A stretch of DNA of 64,000 nt from Methylophilus glucosoxydans (GTDB lineage: Bacteria > Pseudomonadota > Gammaproteobacteria > Burkholderiales > Methylophilaceae), in NCBI RefSeq assembly GCF_042676145.1, contig NZ_JBHTJW010000002.1, positions 1,364,001 to 1,428,000 on the forward strand. Reading direction: 5' to 3'. Position 1 is the first letter of the stretch. The number at the start of each line of letters is the position of its first letter. The position numbers and the translations under genes are program-made. A model generated the notes under the pieces. The model had not been told where the DNA came from. It searched no databases and saw only the letters and a program-made list of their open reading frames with translations. This document shows, in pieces, positions 24,876-33,051 of the stretch.

Positions 24876-26141
24876 ATGAAATTTCCTACCTTAAAGAGAG
24901 TCAGGCTTGCCTCCCTCTATCAATACTTATTGTGTCTTGCAATGACATTAGCATTGGGTATTAGCGCATCATTTGCGGAAGAAAGCTCCGCGCCTTACCA
25001 GTCCACGTTTGAAGATTACAAGGCGACAAATAGTGACAATCAAACAGATTGGACATCACTAGACTCTTCGATTGCAGACCAAGGACATCAAATGTCGGGG
25101 ATGCAGCACTCCTCTGATCAACCAATGAATCATGAAGCGATGGGACATAGTATCTCTCATGGCGATACGCATGCTTCACATGACTCAAAGTCTCAGATCC
25201 CCCCCATGGATCACGGCAATATGAAAGGCATGGACCATCACAGCATGCCGGGAATGGACCATAGCAAAATGCATGACATGAATAGTCAGGCTGAGGATAT
25301 GGGCGGCAGTATGGCGAGCATGGATCACAAATCATCTTCCCCTGAAATGTCGGGACACATACACGACCATGCAATGATGAACCATGCGGGTATGGATCAT
25401 CACGCCATGCAAAATATGAATCATTCAGAAGGTGATAGTGAAGAGGTTGTATCAACGCCCCATGAGCATGGAAATGCGGTGGGTGAACTTGCGGAAGAAG
25501 ATCACTCAAGCCATATCCATGAGCCTTCAGAAGCTGCTAAACCAGTAGCGCCCTCAGAACACACCGGCTTCCAAATTATTCCAAACCTGCATCCGGCAGT
25601 GGTGCATTTCCCAATTGCATTGACTATGGTGGCTTTCATTTTAGGCCTTGCTGCCCGCCTGTTCCGCCAATCTGCATCATCCACGGCATTGGCCGCCGCA
25701 GGATATTACGCATTGATGCTAGCCGGTGTAAGTGCTGTGGCTGCCGTTGGTTTTGGTTGGCTGGCATTCAACTCAACCATGAATCACGATGACGCTGGCC
25801 ATGCTGCCATGTTGTTGCATCGAGCCTGGGCAATCCCTACTGCTGTTGGATTGGTGCTCCTTGCAATCTGGCACTCGTTGAAATCCCGTCAGGACAGCCC
25901 GATGTCTATTCCTGTATTAGTTTGCCTGGCGGGTTTATCCCTGTCTGTCGCGGCAACGGCATGGCTGGGTGGTGAAGTAGTTTATCGTCATGGCATTGGT
26001 GTTCTATCTTTACCTGCATCTGGTGGCCATCATCATGCGGGACACCATCATGGGGAAGCAATTGACTCAGCAATACCGTCTCAAGACAGTCATTCAGATC
26101 ATCAACATGAATCATCTGAAGGGAGTGCACATGAGCACTAA
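24876..26141 (+). CDS. Met/His-rich extracytoplasmic region fused to DUF2231 membrane domain
   Basis: A 421-residue protein. A signal/anchor (about 1-34) is followed by ~180 residues rich in Met, His and Asp with repeated M-x-H-x-x-M motifs (e.g. MDHGNMKGMDHHSMPGMDHS), like copper-binding Met motifs of CopK, PcoE and similar proteins. From about residue 228 a DUF2231 module begins (NLHPAVVHFPIALTMVAFIL) with four transmembrane helices, and the C-terminus is again His-rich. This would place a large copper sink in the periplasm, anchored to a membrane domain of unknown function. It overlaps the next gene by 11 bases, indicating coupling to the efflux protein and oxidase. Confidence 0.72.
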   Translation: MKFPTLKRVRLASLYQYLLCLAMTLALGISASFAEESSAPYQSTFEDYKATNSDNQTDWTSLDSSIADQGHQMSGMQHSSDQPMNHEAMGHSISHGDTHASHDSKSQIPPMDHGNMKGMDHHSMPGMDHSKMHDMNSQAEDMGGSMASMDHKSSSPEMSGHIHDHAMMNHAGMDHHAMQNMNHSEGDSEEVVSTPHEHGNAVGELAEEDHSSHIHEPSEAAKPVAPSEHTGFQIIPNLHPAVVHFPIALTMVAFILGLAARLFRQSASSTALAAAGYYALMLAGVSAVAAVGFGWLAFNSTMNHDDAGHAAMLLHRAWAIPTAVGLVLLAIWHSLKSRQDSPMSIPVLVCLAGLSLSVAATAWLGGEVVYRHGIGVLSLPASGGHHHAGHHHGEAIDSAIPSQDSHSDHQHESSEGSAHEH

Positions 26142-27510
26142 TATTGTAAATCTCAGAGCACGCAGTGTCATTCTTGTTGCCGTAAGCTTGTTATTAGGTG
26201 GGTGCGCGACCTTCTCAAAAGATGGCGGCATGGATGAAGTACAAAAACAAACTCAACCGCACCTGAAGCAAGCGTATGAATGGGCTAAGACAGAGGAGTC
26301 TAAAAAGTCCCTGCAGGACAAGACACAGGCATTGCTGGCACAACCTTTGGATGTAGAAGGTGCCGTACAGGTCGCTCTTTATAACAACAAGGGACTACAG
26401 GCTTCATTCTACGAGCTGGGAATCTCCGAAGCAGATCTTGTCCAGGCAGGCCGCTTGCCTAATCCGCGCTTCTCTATGCTTTATGCACGGAATGGTGGTG
26501 AGTATAAGATTGAGCAGGCATTCACGTTCAACGTCTTCTCATTGATCACGATGCCTAAAGCTGTAGAGGTTGAGAAAAGACGTTTTGCCCAGACACAAGC
26601 CTCTACTGCTATTGAGGTCCTGAAGCTTGCCTATCAGACACGTACAGCTTATTTCAATGCGGTTGCCGCGACTGAATTGGCGAGATATAGCGCACAAGTG
26701 AAAGAGTCTGCAGAGGCCAGTGCTGTGTTGGCTAAACGTCTGCATGAAACTGGCAACTGGAATCGTTTGGAGCAGTCACGTGAGCAAAGCTTCTATGCAG
26801 ATGCCGCACTCGAATATGCTAATGCGAAGAATGCTGAGGTTAGGGCATATGAGGCTTTGGCCAGGCAATTAGGTGTGAAAGCTGCACAACTCAAAATCCA
26901 ATCTCGATTACCTGACCTGCCTAAGTCTCTTTCAGAGTTACAGGCCTTTGAACAGAACGCCTACGAACAACGGTTGGACCTGCTGGTTAAGCGCTCTGAA
27001 ATGGATGCTTTGGCTAAGCAGCTAGGACTGACCAAAACCACGCGGTTCATCAATGTGATCGAGTTAGGCCCGGCAAGAGTATTGGAAGGCAGAAGAAGCG
27101 AGCCATACAAGAAAGGTATCGATATCGCTTTCGAGATCCCGTTGTTTGACTGGGGTCAGGCCAAGGTGCCGCGAGCAGAGTCCATTTATATGCAATCCGT
27201 ACAGGAAACTGCACAGTTGGTGACTAATGCGCAATCTGAGATACGCGAGCGGTATAACACCTATCGCACCAAACATGATGTCACACGCCACATTCGCGAT
27301 GAGATTGTGCCATTACGCAAACGCATACTGTACGAAGATCAATTACGCTATAACGGCATGCTCACAAGCCCATTTGAATTATTTGGCGATGCCAGGGCGC
27401 AAGTGCAAAGCGTCAAAGGCTATATCGAATCATTACGTGACTTTTGGTTAGCTGATGCTGAATTGCAAGCTACTTTAGTCGCCAGTCCTCGTTTGATGGA
27501 AGGTCAATAA
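26131..27510 (+). CDS. TolC-family outer-membrane lipoprotein (copper-associated)
   Basis: A 459-residue protein. The longer open frame begins at 25990, but ATG 26131 has GGGAG 5 bases upstream and is directly followed by a lipoprotein signal (VILVAVSLLLGGCATF), so this start is chosen. The body has TolC-type helical repeats (VEGAVQVALYNNKGLQASFY; ELGPARVLEGRRSEPYKKGI). It lies 11 bases inside the DUF2231 gene and 1 base before the multicopper oxidase, so the three are one unit. It has no partner RND pump beside it; it may serve as outer-membrane exit for copper or as a CopB-like component. Exact function is unknown. Confidence 0.75.
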   Translation: MSTNIVNLRARSVILVAVSLLLGGCATFSKDGGMDEVQKQTQPHLKQAYEWAKTEESKKSLQDKTQALLAQPLDVEGAVQVALYNNKGLQASFYELGISEADLVQAGRLPNPRFSMLYARNGGEYKIEQAFTFNVFSLITMPKAVEVEKRRFAQTQASTAIEVLKLAYQTRTAYFNAVAATELARYSAQVKESAEASAVLAKRLHETGNWNRLEQSREQSFYADAALEYANAKNAEVRAYEALARQLGVKAAQLKIQSRLPDLPKSLSELQAFEQNAYEQRLDLLVKRSEMDALAKQLGLTKTTRFINVIELGPARVLEGRRSEPYKKGIDIAFEIPLFDWGQAKVPRAESIYMQSVQETAQLVTNAQSEIRERYNTYRTKHDVTRHIRDEIVPLRKRILYEDQLRYNGMLTSPFELFGDARAQVQSVKGYIESLRDFWLADAELQATLVASPRLMEGQ

Positions 27511-27511
27511 G

Positions 27512-28906
27512 ATGACAACTATGGATAGAAGAAACTTTTTTAAATATGCTGGACTAGGCATGGCTGGCGTTGCCGTTAGTGCGGTCAGCAAGGTTGCATT
27601 AGCTGCTATTCCGGAAATCATTACCTCTGAGGTGGCTAATACACAAGAGCCACTTTACCCAGATACAGGACGCCCATATCAGCCGGTAGTCACTTTGAAT
27701 GGCTGGAGCCTTCCCTGGAAGATGAACAATGGTGTCAAAGAATTTCACCTTGTTGCGGAGCCTGTCGTAAGAGAGATTGCACCGGGTATGAAAGCAAATC
27801 TCTGGGGCTACAATGGTCAAAGCCCGGGCCCAACCATTGAAGTCGTTGAAGGTGATCGCGTCCGTATCTTTGTGACAAACCGCTTGCCCGAGAAAACCAG
27901 TGTTCACTGGCATGGTCAGCGCTTGCCTAATGGTATGGATGGTGTCAGTGGATTAACGCAACCGGCTATTGAGCCTGGCAAAACCTTTGTTTATGAGTTC
28001 GAGGCCAAACGACCAGGCACGTTTATGTATCACCCTCACGCGGATGAAATGCTGCAAATGGCTATGGGCATGATGGGCAGTTGGATTACTCACCCCAAGA
28101 ACCCGAAGTTTATGCCTGTGGATCGTGATTTTGTATTTCTGCTTAATGCCTATGACATCGAGCCTGGCAGCTTCACCCCTAAAGTGAACACCATGCTCGA
28201 TTTCAACTTATGGACTTGGAACAGTCGCGCATTCCCAGGCATTGATCCTCTCGTTGTTCGTAAAAATGATCGTGTACGCATCCGCGTAGGGAACCTGACC
28301 ATGACGAATCATCCCATCCATTTACATGGGCATGAGTTCGAAGTCACAGGGACAGATGGTGGTTGGGTGCCAAAAACCGCACGTTGGCCAGAAGTAACGA
28401 CTGATGTTGCCGTTGGTCAAATGCGTGCCATTGAGTTTGTTGCAAACGAGCCTGGCGATTGGGCATTTCACTGTCACAAAAGCCATCACACCATGAATGC
28501 CATGGGGCACAGTTTCCCCACCATGATAGGTGTGAAACAGGGTGATCTGATGAAAAAGATCACCAACCTCGTCCCTGACTACATGCCTATGGGTGAAACG
28601 GGCATGTCTGAAATGACTGATATGTCTGAGATGATGGATATGCCATTACCTAAAAATACATTGCCAATGATGATGGGCAACGGACAATTTGGATCACTTG
28701 AGATGGGTGGAATGTTCACGACAGTGAAAGTGAGAGACGGACTTGCCCGAAATGACTATAAAAATCCTGGTGATTATAAACATCCAAGCGGCACGGTAGC
28801 ACATATAGTTGAAGTGGATCTAACTAAGATTGAACGTCAAAAGCCTCACGTTGACGGTGAGTTGGAGGTCAATGTCAGGAAGCCGATTAACCATTCTGGT
28901 CATTAG
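27512..28906 (+). CDS. Tat-exported multicopper oxidase (CueO/CopA type)
   Basis: A 464-residue periplasmic oxidase. The twin-arginine signal (DRRNFFKYAG ... VALAA) exports it folded. Copper ligands are seen in the usual pairs: HWHG (type 2/3) at about 132, HPHAD, NHPIHLHGHEF and the type 1/3 block FHCHKSHHTMNAMGH. A Met-rich segment (TGMSEMTDMSEMMDMP) follows, as in copper-tolerance oxidases. It would oxidise Cu(I) to the less toxic Cu(II) using O2. The start is 1 base after the TolC-like gene. The two-domain length with the final cupredoxin rearranged is not unusual for environmental homologues. Confidence 0.85.
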   Translation: MTTMDRRNFFKYAGLGMAGVAVSAVSKVALAAIPEIITSEVANTQEPLYPDTGRPYQPVVTLNGWSLPWKMNNGVKEFHLVAEPVVREIAPGMKANLWGYNGQSPGPTIEVVEGDRVRIFVTNRLPEKTSVHWHGQRLPNGMDGVSGLTQPAIEPGKTFVYEFEAKRPGTFMYHPHADEMLQMAMGMMGSWITHPKNPKFMPVDRDFVFLLNAYDIEPGSFTPKVNTMLDFNLWTWNSRAFPGIDPLVVRKNDRVRIRVGNLTMTNHPIHLHGHEFEVTGTDGGWVPKTARWPEVTTDVAVGQMRAIEFVANEPGDWAFHCHKSHHTMNAMGHSFPTMIGVKQGDLMKKITNLVPDYMPMGETGMSEMTDMSEMMDMPLPKNTLPMMMGNGQFGSLEMGGMFTTVKVRDGLARNDYKNPGDYKHPSGTVAHIVEVDLTKIERQKPHVDGELEVNVRKPINHSGH

Positions 28907-28943
28907 TGAAGTGATCGGCCTCTGGCCTTAACTAAAACAAAAA

Positions 28944-28970
28944 CGGCTTGCACATTTGCAAGTCGTTTTT
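28944..28970 (+). terminator. Terminator after multicopper oxidase operon
   Basis: CGGCTTGCA and TGCAAGTCG form a 9-base stem with one wobble pair and a 3-base loop, followed by TTTTT. An A-run on the other side lets it work for the convergent small genes as well. It closes the copper operon. Confidence 0.8.
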
Positions 28971-28971
28971 G

Positions 28972-29148
28972 TTATTTACTCCAATGGCCTAGTACCCATT
29001 CCCATTGGTGCGTTCCATAATTCCAACGCCAATGTGCTTTAACCCATTTTGTTTTACCGAGCGGGCGTACCGTTTGTAAATTTTGTAATCGATCCGGTGG
29101 TTTTGGTGGCTTAGGAGGTTTGGGTGCCTTAATTTTAAAAGTAGCCAT
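28972..29148 (-). CDS. Short Trp-rich repeat protein (58 residues)
   Basis: Minus-strand frame ATG 29148 to TAA 28972, with GGAGGG 4-5 bases upstream of the start. The N-terminus is Lys/Pro-rich (KAPKPPKPPKPPDR), and the C-terminal half (KWVKAHWRWNYGTHQWEWVL, then GHW) resembles the W-x-x-G-H-W repeats found in small secreted or envelope proteins. No signal peptide is visible. It is the second gene of a two-gene unit with the YHYH protein, convergent with the copper operon. Function is unknown; it is called for its ribosome site, repeat and pairing. Confidence 0.55.
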   Translation of the reverse strand: MATFKIKAPKPPKPPKPPDRLQNLQTVRPLGKTKWVKAHWRWNYGTHQWEWVLGHWSK

Positions 29149-29160
29149 ATACCCTCCAAA

Positions 29161-29283
29161 TTAATGACAGTGATATGTACCCGTTTGGCGATCATGATGA
29201 CAGCCATTTTTATCTGTACCGCCAGAGTGAGCATGGGCAAGGCTTGAGCAAACAATAATGAGTACAGCAATAATCCCCTTCAT
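29161..29283 (-). CDS. Tiny secreted YHYH-like protein (40 residues)
   Basis: Minus-strand frame ATG 29283 to TAA 29161 with a GGGAG ribosome site. The signal peptide covers about residues 1-18 (MKGIIAVLIIVCSSLAHA). The mature part HSGGTDKNGCHHDRQTGTYH, then CH, matches the short Gly/Asn-Gly-Cys-His-His ... Tyr-His-Cys-His signature of YHYH-domain proteins, which looks suited to metal binding. It stands 12 bases before the Trp-rich gene. It is placed at the end of the metal block, so a periplasmic metal-handling role is inferred. Confidence 0.65.
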   Translation of the reverse strand: MKGIIAVLIIVCSSLAHAHSGGTDKNGCHHDRQTGTYHCH

Positions 29284-29491
29284 AGCAAAACTCCCTTTTT
29301 GAACATGTTTAATGTGTTTCAAGTTGAAGAAGCATGAACAGCTAGTTACTTAAGTAGGTTCTATAGAACCTTGCAGCATAATAAAGATTTGAGTCTTTAA
29401 CTGCAATAAAACATATTTAGCAGGAGTTATATGGGCTGATCATTAGAACTGGAACGACTGCTCAAAATGAATGCAATACACAATGTGGAGT

Positions 29492-30580
29492 TTACTGGCC
29501 AGTTTTGACTTTCATATAAGGATACGAGTCTCTACTGACAACATGCGCTTTACGTACACATACCCTCCCAAACTTGTTTGAATAATAATATCCACCTGGT
29601 CTCCATCTTAGGAAACCTGGCCAATTTCGTGGTTTGATATGAACAGCTAGCAGATGTAGTAATGCATGCGTGTGAGCTGGGATGTTCTTTTTATCAACTA
29701 CAGTGAAAACTTCGTGGTCATTTTCAGTCTTGGTTTTAATAGCATAATGAATTCGGTAACGTTCGACTGGCCTAATATTTCGATTTGTATTTCGTAAATT
29801 AGAGAAAATACCGGAATCATCTTTTTCTTTGAAATATAGATTTGCAAAACAATTTAAGTATTGGGTTGCATTAAGCGAGTCTACATCCATAGTTGATTTT
29901 ATCGATGTCCAGTTGTTTTTACTTTTAATGCTATAAACAGAGTCATCGTAAAACATACAACAGACTTTAGGGGACAGTGGGAGTAAACAAATCAGTCCAG
30001 CTGCATTCAAGCCATAACTTCGCTCATCAAATCGCCTACTGTCAGCAAAACGGTTGACCATCACAGCTGGATCATCAGATGTGATAAATGGTGTATCAGT
30101 CTTGTTCTCTATTAGCACTATTTTTAGATCATCAAGCGAATACATATAATCTGCAAAGGTCTGCATTGAGATTTGTACTGCCTGCTTAATTTCTATAGCA
30201 ACAGACATTCCTGGATCCCCAAGCAATCCATTTGCCTCATTAGTCATTTGAGCCATACGAATTGATGCAGCTTCCGTCCTATGATGTTGTAGCAGCCAGA
30301 ATCTGAAAAGAATGCTGGATGCGTCCGTATTCAAAACGAAGCCAGGTTGAAGTAGGTGCGGCAGTAGACTGGCGTAAAGGCGTTCGACTTGCTGAATGGC
30401 TCTTTCTAGGTTGTCATCTTTTCCATAGAAATAATCTCTTGAACATTGGTTTTTCAAAGCGGAATCAAATATCGCTTTGTCTCGGTCAATGTTATATAAG
30501 CTTATTGTTTTACCCTCATTCTGGGAAAATGGCCGAAGGTAGCAACGAGGTACAAAATGTTGATTTTTATTGGACGCCAT
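29492..30580 (-). CDS. DUF4238-family protein
   Basis: A 362-residue cytoplasmic protein. The N-terminus NKNQHFVPRCYLRPFSQNEG is the hallmark of DUF4238, whose members are often found in defence or accessory loci. A further conserved-looking patch is TPFITSDDPAVMVNR (about 190-205). No membrane segment or known catalytic motif is visible, although the N-terminal His and Arg are suggestive of an active site. It is a single gene between the metal block and the HEPN/Gabija-like genes. ATG 30580. A defence role is inferred only from context. Confidence 0.75.
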   Translation of the reverse strand: MASNKNQHFVPRCYLRPFSQNEGKTISLYNIDRDKAIFDSALKNQCSRDYFYGKDDNLERAIQQVERLYASLLPHLLQPGFVLNTDASSILFRFWLLQHHRTEAASIRMAQMTNEANGLLGDPGMSVAIEIKQAVQISMQTFADYMYSLDDLKIVLIENKTDTPFITSDDPAVMVNRFADSRRFDERSYGLNAAGLICLLPLSPKVCCMFYDDSVYSIKSKNNWTSIKSTMDVDSLNATQYLNCFANLYFKEKDDSGIFSNLRNTNRNIRPVERYRIHYAIKTKTENDHEVFTVVDKKNIPAHTHALLHLLAVHIKPRNWPGFLRWRPGGYYYSNKFGRVCVRKAHVVSRDSYPYMKVKTGQ

Positions 30581-30726
30581 AAGAAAGTCACCTGCAACTA
30601 GAGTTTTCTGCTAATGGCAGCATTTGCCGTTTTTGTAGCCAACTCTAAAGTCAGTAATTGTTACTTTTAAACGTAAGCTAGCCCGATCCACTGGTTTTAG
30701 CTATAACTACAACTGTGCCAGCCAAC

Positions 30727-30996
30727 TTATCCTGCTAGCCTTGTTTTGCGCCTATCAAATTCAATCCAAAACAACCCTAATCCTAGTGCAGCTCCAGACA
30801 AGTAATATGCAAGGTATCGGATGATTGCTTGCCAGATAGTCATTGTGTTGTCACTTTTGGCGTCAATTACTCTTGCTGATATTGCTATTCCGGTGTGGTT
30901 TTTTTCAGCCAAAACAGTATGCTGGCCACAGCAGGGCATAAATGAGATATAACTAAATCCATTGGCCCTTTTGGCAAGTCGACTTAATCCAATCAA
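30727..30996 (-). pseudogene. Fragment of an RDD-family membrane protein
   Basis: An 89-codon frame. Its second half (ISARVIDAKSDNTMTIWQAI, then IRYLAYYLSGAALGLGLFWI and EFDRRKTRLAG) resembles the last transmembrane helix and C-terminus of RDD domains (x-R-Y-L-x-Y-x-x-S-x-x-P-x-G-L-G-F-x-W). The N-terminal RDD helices with the Arg-Asp-Asp pattern are missing, so it is probably a decayed remnant rather than a working gene. No good ribosome site is seen. Confidence 0.4.
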
Positions 30997-31030
30997 ATAT
31001 TATAGTAAGGCTTGATTTAAACCTGTAAGG

Positions 31031-32539
31031 TCATAATCGACTATTGTCATTTACTGAGTGTATTGTCATTGGAAAAGTGTATTCTGAGTTTGAGTCCGCA
31101 CTCTTTTTACTTTCTTCATAGGTAATCGCAGTGGTTAAGTAGATTAACGCGCTCCTAGCAAGCTTTAATAATCTAATACTTTCTTCAACCAACTCTATAT
31201 CACTGACAGGGAAACTTAATTCCTTTCCTTTAGTTTTACGTTCTTGAGCGGGATTGTTTAAATAGTGATCATGGACCCGCAAGTACTTATGAGCAATATG
31301 ATTGCGGATATCAGTTAGAGTCTTGGCTTCAGGGCTAATCAATTGCACATCTTTTGATCGGTAATATAAATCTTTGCTCAACCAAAATAAGCCCTGCAGA
31401 GGCTTATTTTCTGAAATCAAAAATTGCTCCCGGATTTTAGTTAAACCTCTGTCCTCAAACCATACTGACTGAAAGCTTAAGTTTCTAACGGGTATCTCAA
31501 GTTTCCAGTAATCATTCACCAAGTATGCAATTTTGTCGAAAATAGCAAAGATTGAAAGGAACGACATTTTTAGTCTTTCAACCCATAATCTGTAATACCT
31601 GTAATCAAGAGCGTCATACAGTTTTACACATCTATCTGAAAAATGTAGCGGTTTATCTTTTTCTTGTATTGCTTCGAAAATTAAAAACCTTGCAGAAACG
31701 TACTCTTGCTTGAGCTGATTGAAAATAGCATATGGGGCAGGTAAATAAACATCCTCTTCCAAGATGTCTTGAACCATATTGGGCAAGGTTAGAGTATCTT
31801 CTAATGAGGTCCAGTCTCTAGAAACGTCATTCAAGAAATCAAGATAGAGTTGATTCTCAACGCACCACTTTCTATATGTTTTTTCTTTCTTGGTACGCCC
31901 TTTACGATAGGCTGGCAGGGGAATTTCAACTTTGTTCCAATCCCAGTCTCCAAAGGTGTTTATGTGGTCAGCTAAAGCAGACATCTCATTTCTCGCCTGT
32001 TTCTCTACACCAATTTCCAAAGCTGATTTGAGCAATTTATAGCTTTCTTGGAGAAATATGGCTTGAACGTAACCTTTGCTGGCATATCTTGCATATTCGA
32101 ACATTGTTGAAGCTTTATTTCCCATTGCCATTGGGAAATATGGATAGCTTATTAATGTTTGATCCCAAAGCTGAATGGCTTCTACGAATCTGCCAATATT
32201 GTTTAAAGCATTTGCAAGATTGGTGGTTATCCGAGATTTGAGGTCTGTTCGAATTTCTTCATCAGTAAGTTCGCCTAAGTCAGAAAGCGCTAATCTTAAA
32301 TGTAGAATTTCCTTTTCTCGGTGGTGTTGATCGCCTAACCAGTTTTGTTTTTGTTTTACAGATCGTCTTATCCCGGAGTGGGCATTGGCGATAAAGTAGT
32401 TTAGGGTAGCGCATTCCACTGGAGAGAGAGGCTTTAGATTAATTTTGCCAATCTCATCAAGTGTTTCGTTGAGAGTCTCGTGATCATTTCTATCACAAGC
32501 TAAATCAATTTTAGATGCTAACTTTCTAATGTCACTCAT
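31031..32539 (-). CDS. LA2681-type HEPN domain protein with TPR-like N-terminus
   Basis: A 502-residue cytoplasmic protein. The first ~190 residues are helical TPR-like repeats (RITTNLANALNNIGRFVEAI). The C-terminal domain contains the HEPN signature R412-N-H-I-A-H417 (TDIRNHIAHKYLRV), an R-x4-H ribonuclease active-site pattern, and the overall layout is that of LA2681-like HEPN proteins. HEPN nucleases cleave RNA in toxin and abortive-infection systems. ATG 32539 starts MSDIRKLASKID. It stands beside the Gabija-like pair on the opposite strand and near the DUF4238 gene. RNase and defence functions are inferred from the motif and neighbours. Confidence 0.75.
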   Translation of the reverse strand: MSDIRKLASKIDLACDRNDHETLNETLDEIGKINLKPLSPVECATLNYFIANAHSGIRRSVKQKQNWLGDQHHREKEILHLRLALSDLGELTDEEIRTDLKSRITTNLANALNNIGRFVEAIQLWDQTLISYPYFPMAMGNKASTMFEYARYASKGYVQAIFLQESYKLLKSALEIGVEKQARNEMSALADHINTFGDWDWNKVEIPLPAYRKGRTKKEKTYRKWCVENQLYLDFLNDVSRDWTSLEDTLTLPNMVQDILEEDVYLPAPYAIFNQLKQEYVSARFLIFEAIQEKDKPLHFSDRCVKLYDALDYRYYRLWVERLKMSFLSIFAIFDKIAYLVNDYWKLEIPVRNLSFQSVWFEDRGLTKIREQFLISENKPLQGLFWLSKDLYYRSKDVQLISPEAKTLTDIRNHIAHKYLRVHDHYLNNPAQERKTKGKELSFPVSDIELVEESIRLLKLARSALIYLTTAITYEESKKSADSNSEYTFPMTIHSVNDNSRL

Positions 32540-33051
32540 ATCACTCTCAACGTTAAATTAGGGCTGCCTATTTGAAATACTCCATAAGCAGTTTTATCAG
32601 ATGAGAAAAAACTAAAAGAAGAAATCCAAATGCATAGATTGGTCCCTTCGATGCCTTAGCCAAACCATAGCAGAATGGGAATCGCAAGAATATATTGATG
32701 AGGCTGAGATGGTTTTTTAAGAGTCCCGAAAATTACCAAATAACTTTAGAACATGTTTATCTTAATCAGCACTTTTCTGTTCTGGTAGATAAGCATCAGA
32801 AATCAGAAACAGCGCTGAAAATAATTGAAGCAGAGTAATACAAGTATTGACTATTGGGAGTGACATCTTGATGTGATTTAGTAATGTTCGGATATTAGTT
32901 ATGAAATGCCAAAATAATCCTAAGTCGAGTTTTTCCCTGAATGTTTAGACCGTTTGAAGATAATTTGCATTGACTATGATTTATTATTAAAAAATGGCTA
33001 TTTTTTGTCCATAGCTTAAATAAAAAATTAATAACAAAATAAGAGAGATAT
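32540..33051. other. Intergenic region between HEPN gene and Gabija-like pair
   Basis: About 510 AT-rich bases. A 46-codon plus-strand frame (ATG 32698 to TAA 32838) reads like the tail of a larger gene (RWFFKSPENYQITLEHVYLN ...), without a recognised family or ribosome site; it may be a remnant of a lost cargo gene. The region must hold the divergent promoters of the HEPN gene and the nuclease gene, which I could not place with confidence. Confidence 0.35.

Noticed and set aside
25990..26130. Upstream extension of the TolC-like lipoprotein gene
   Set aside because: It overlaps the DUF2231 gene in another frame and would bury the lipoprotein signal; ATG 26131 has a proper ribosome site.
28989..29270. 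93-codon minus-strand frame
   Set aside because: Shadow of the two small genes at 28972-29148 and 29161-29283, which have better ribosome sites and recognisable sequence.
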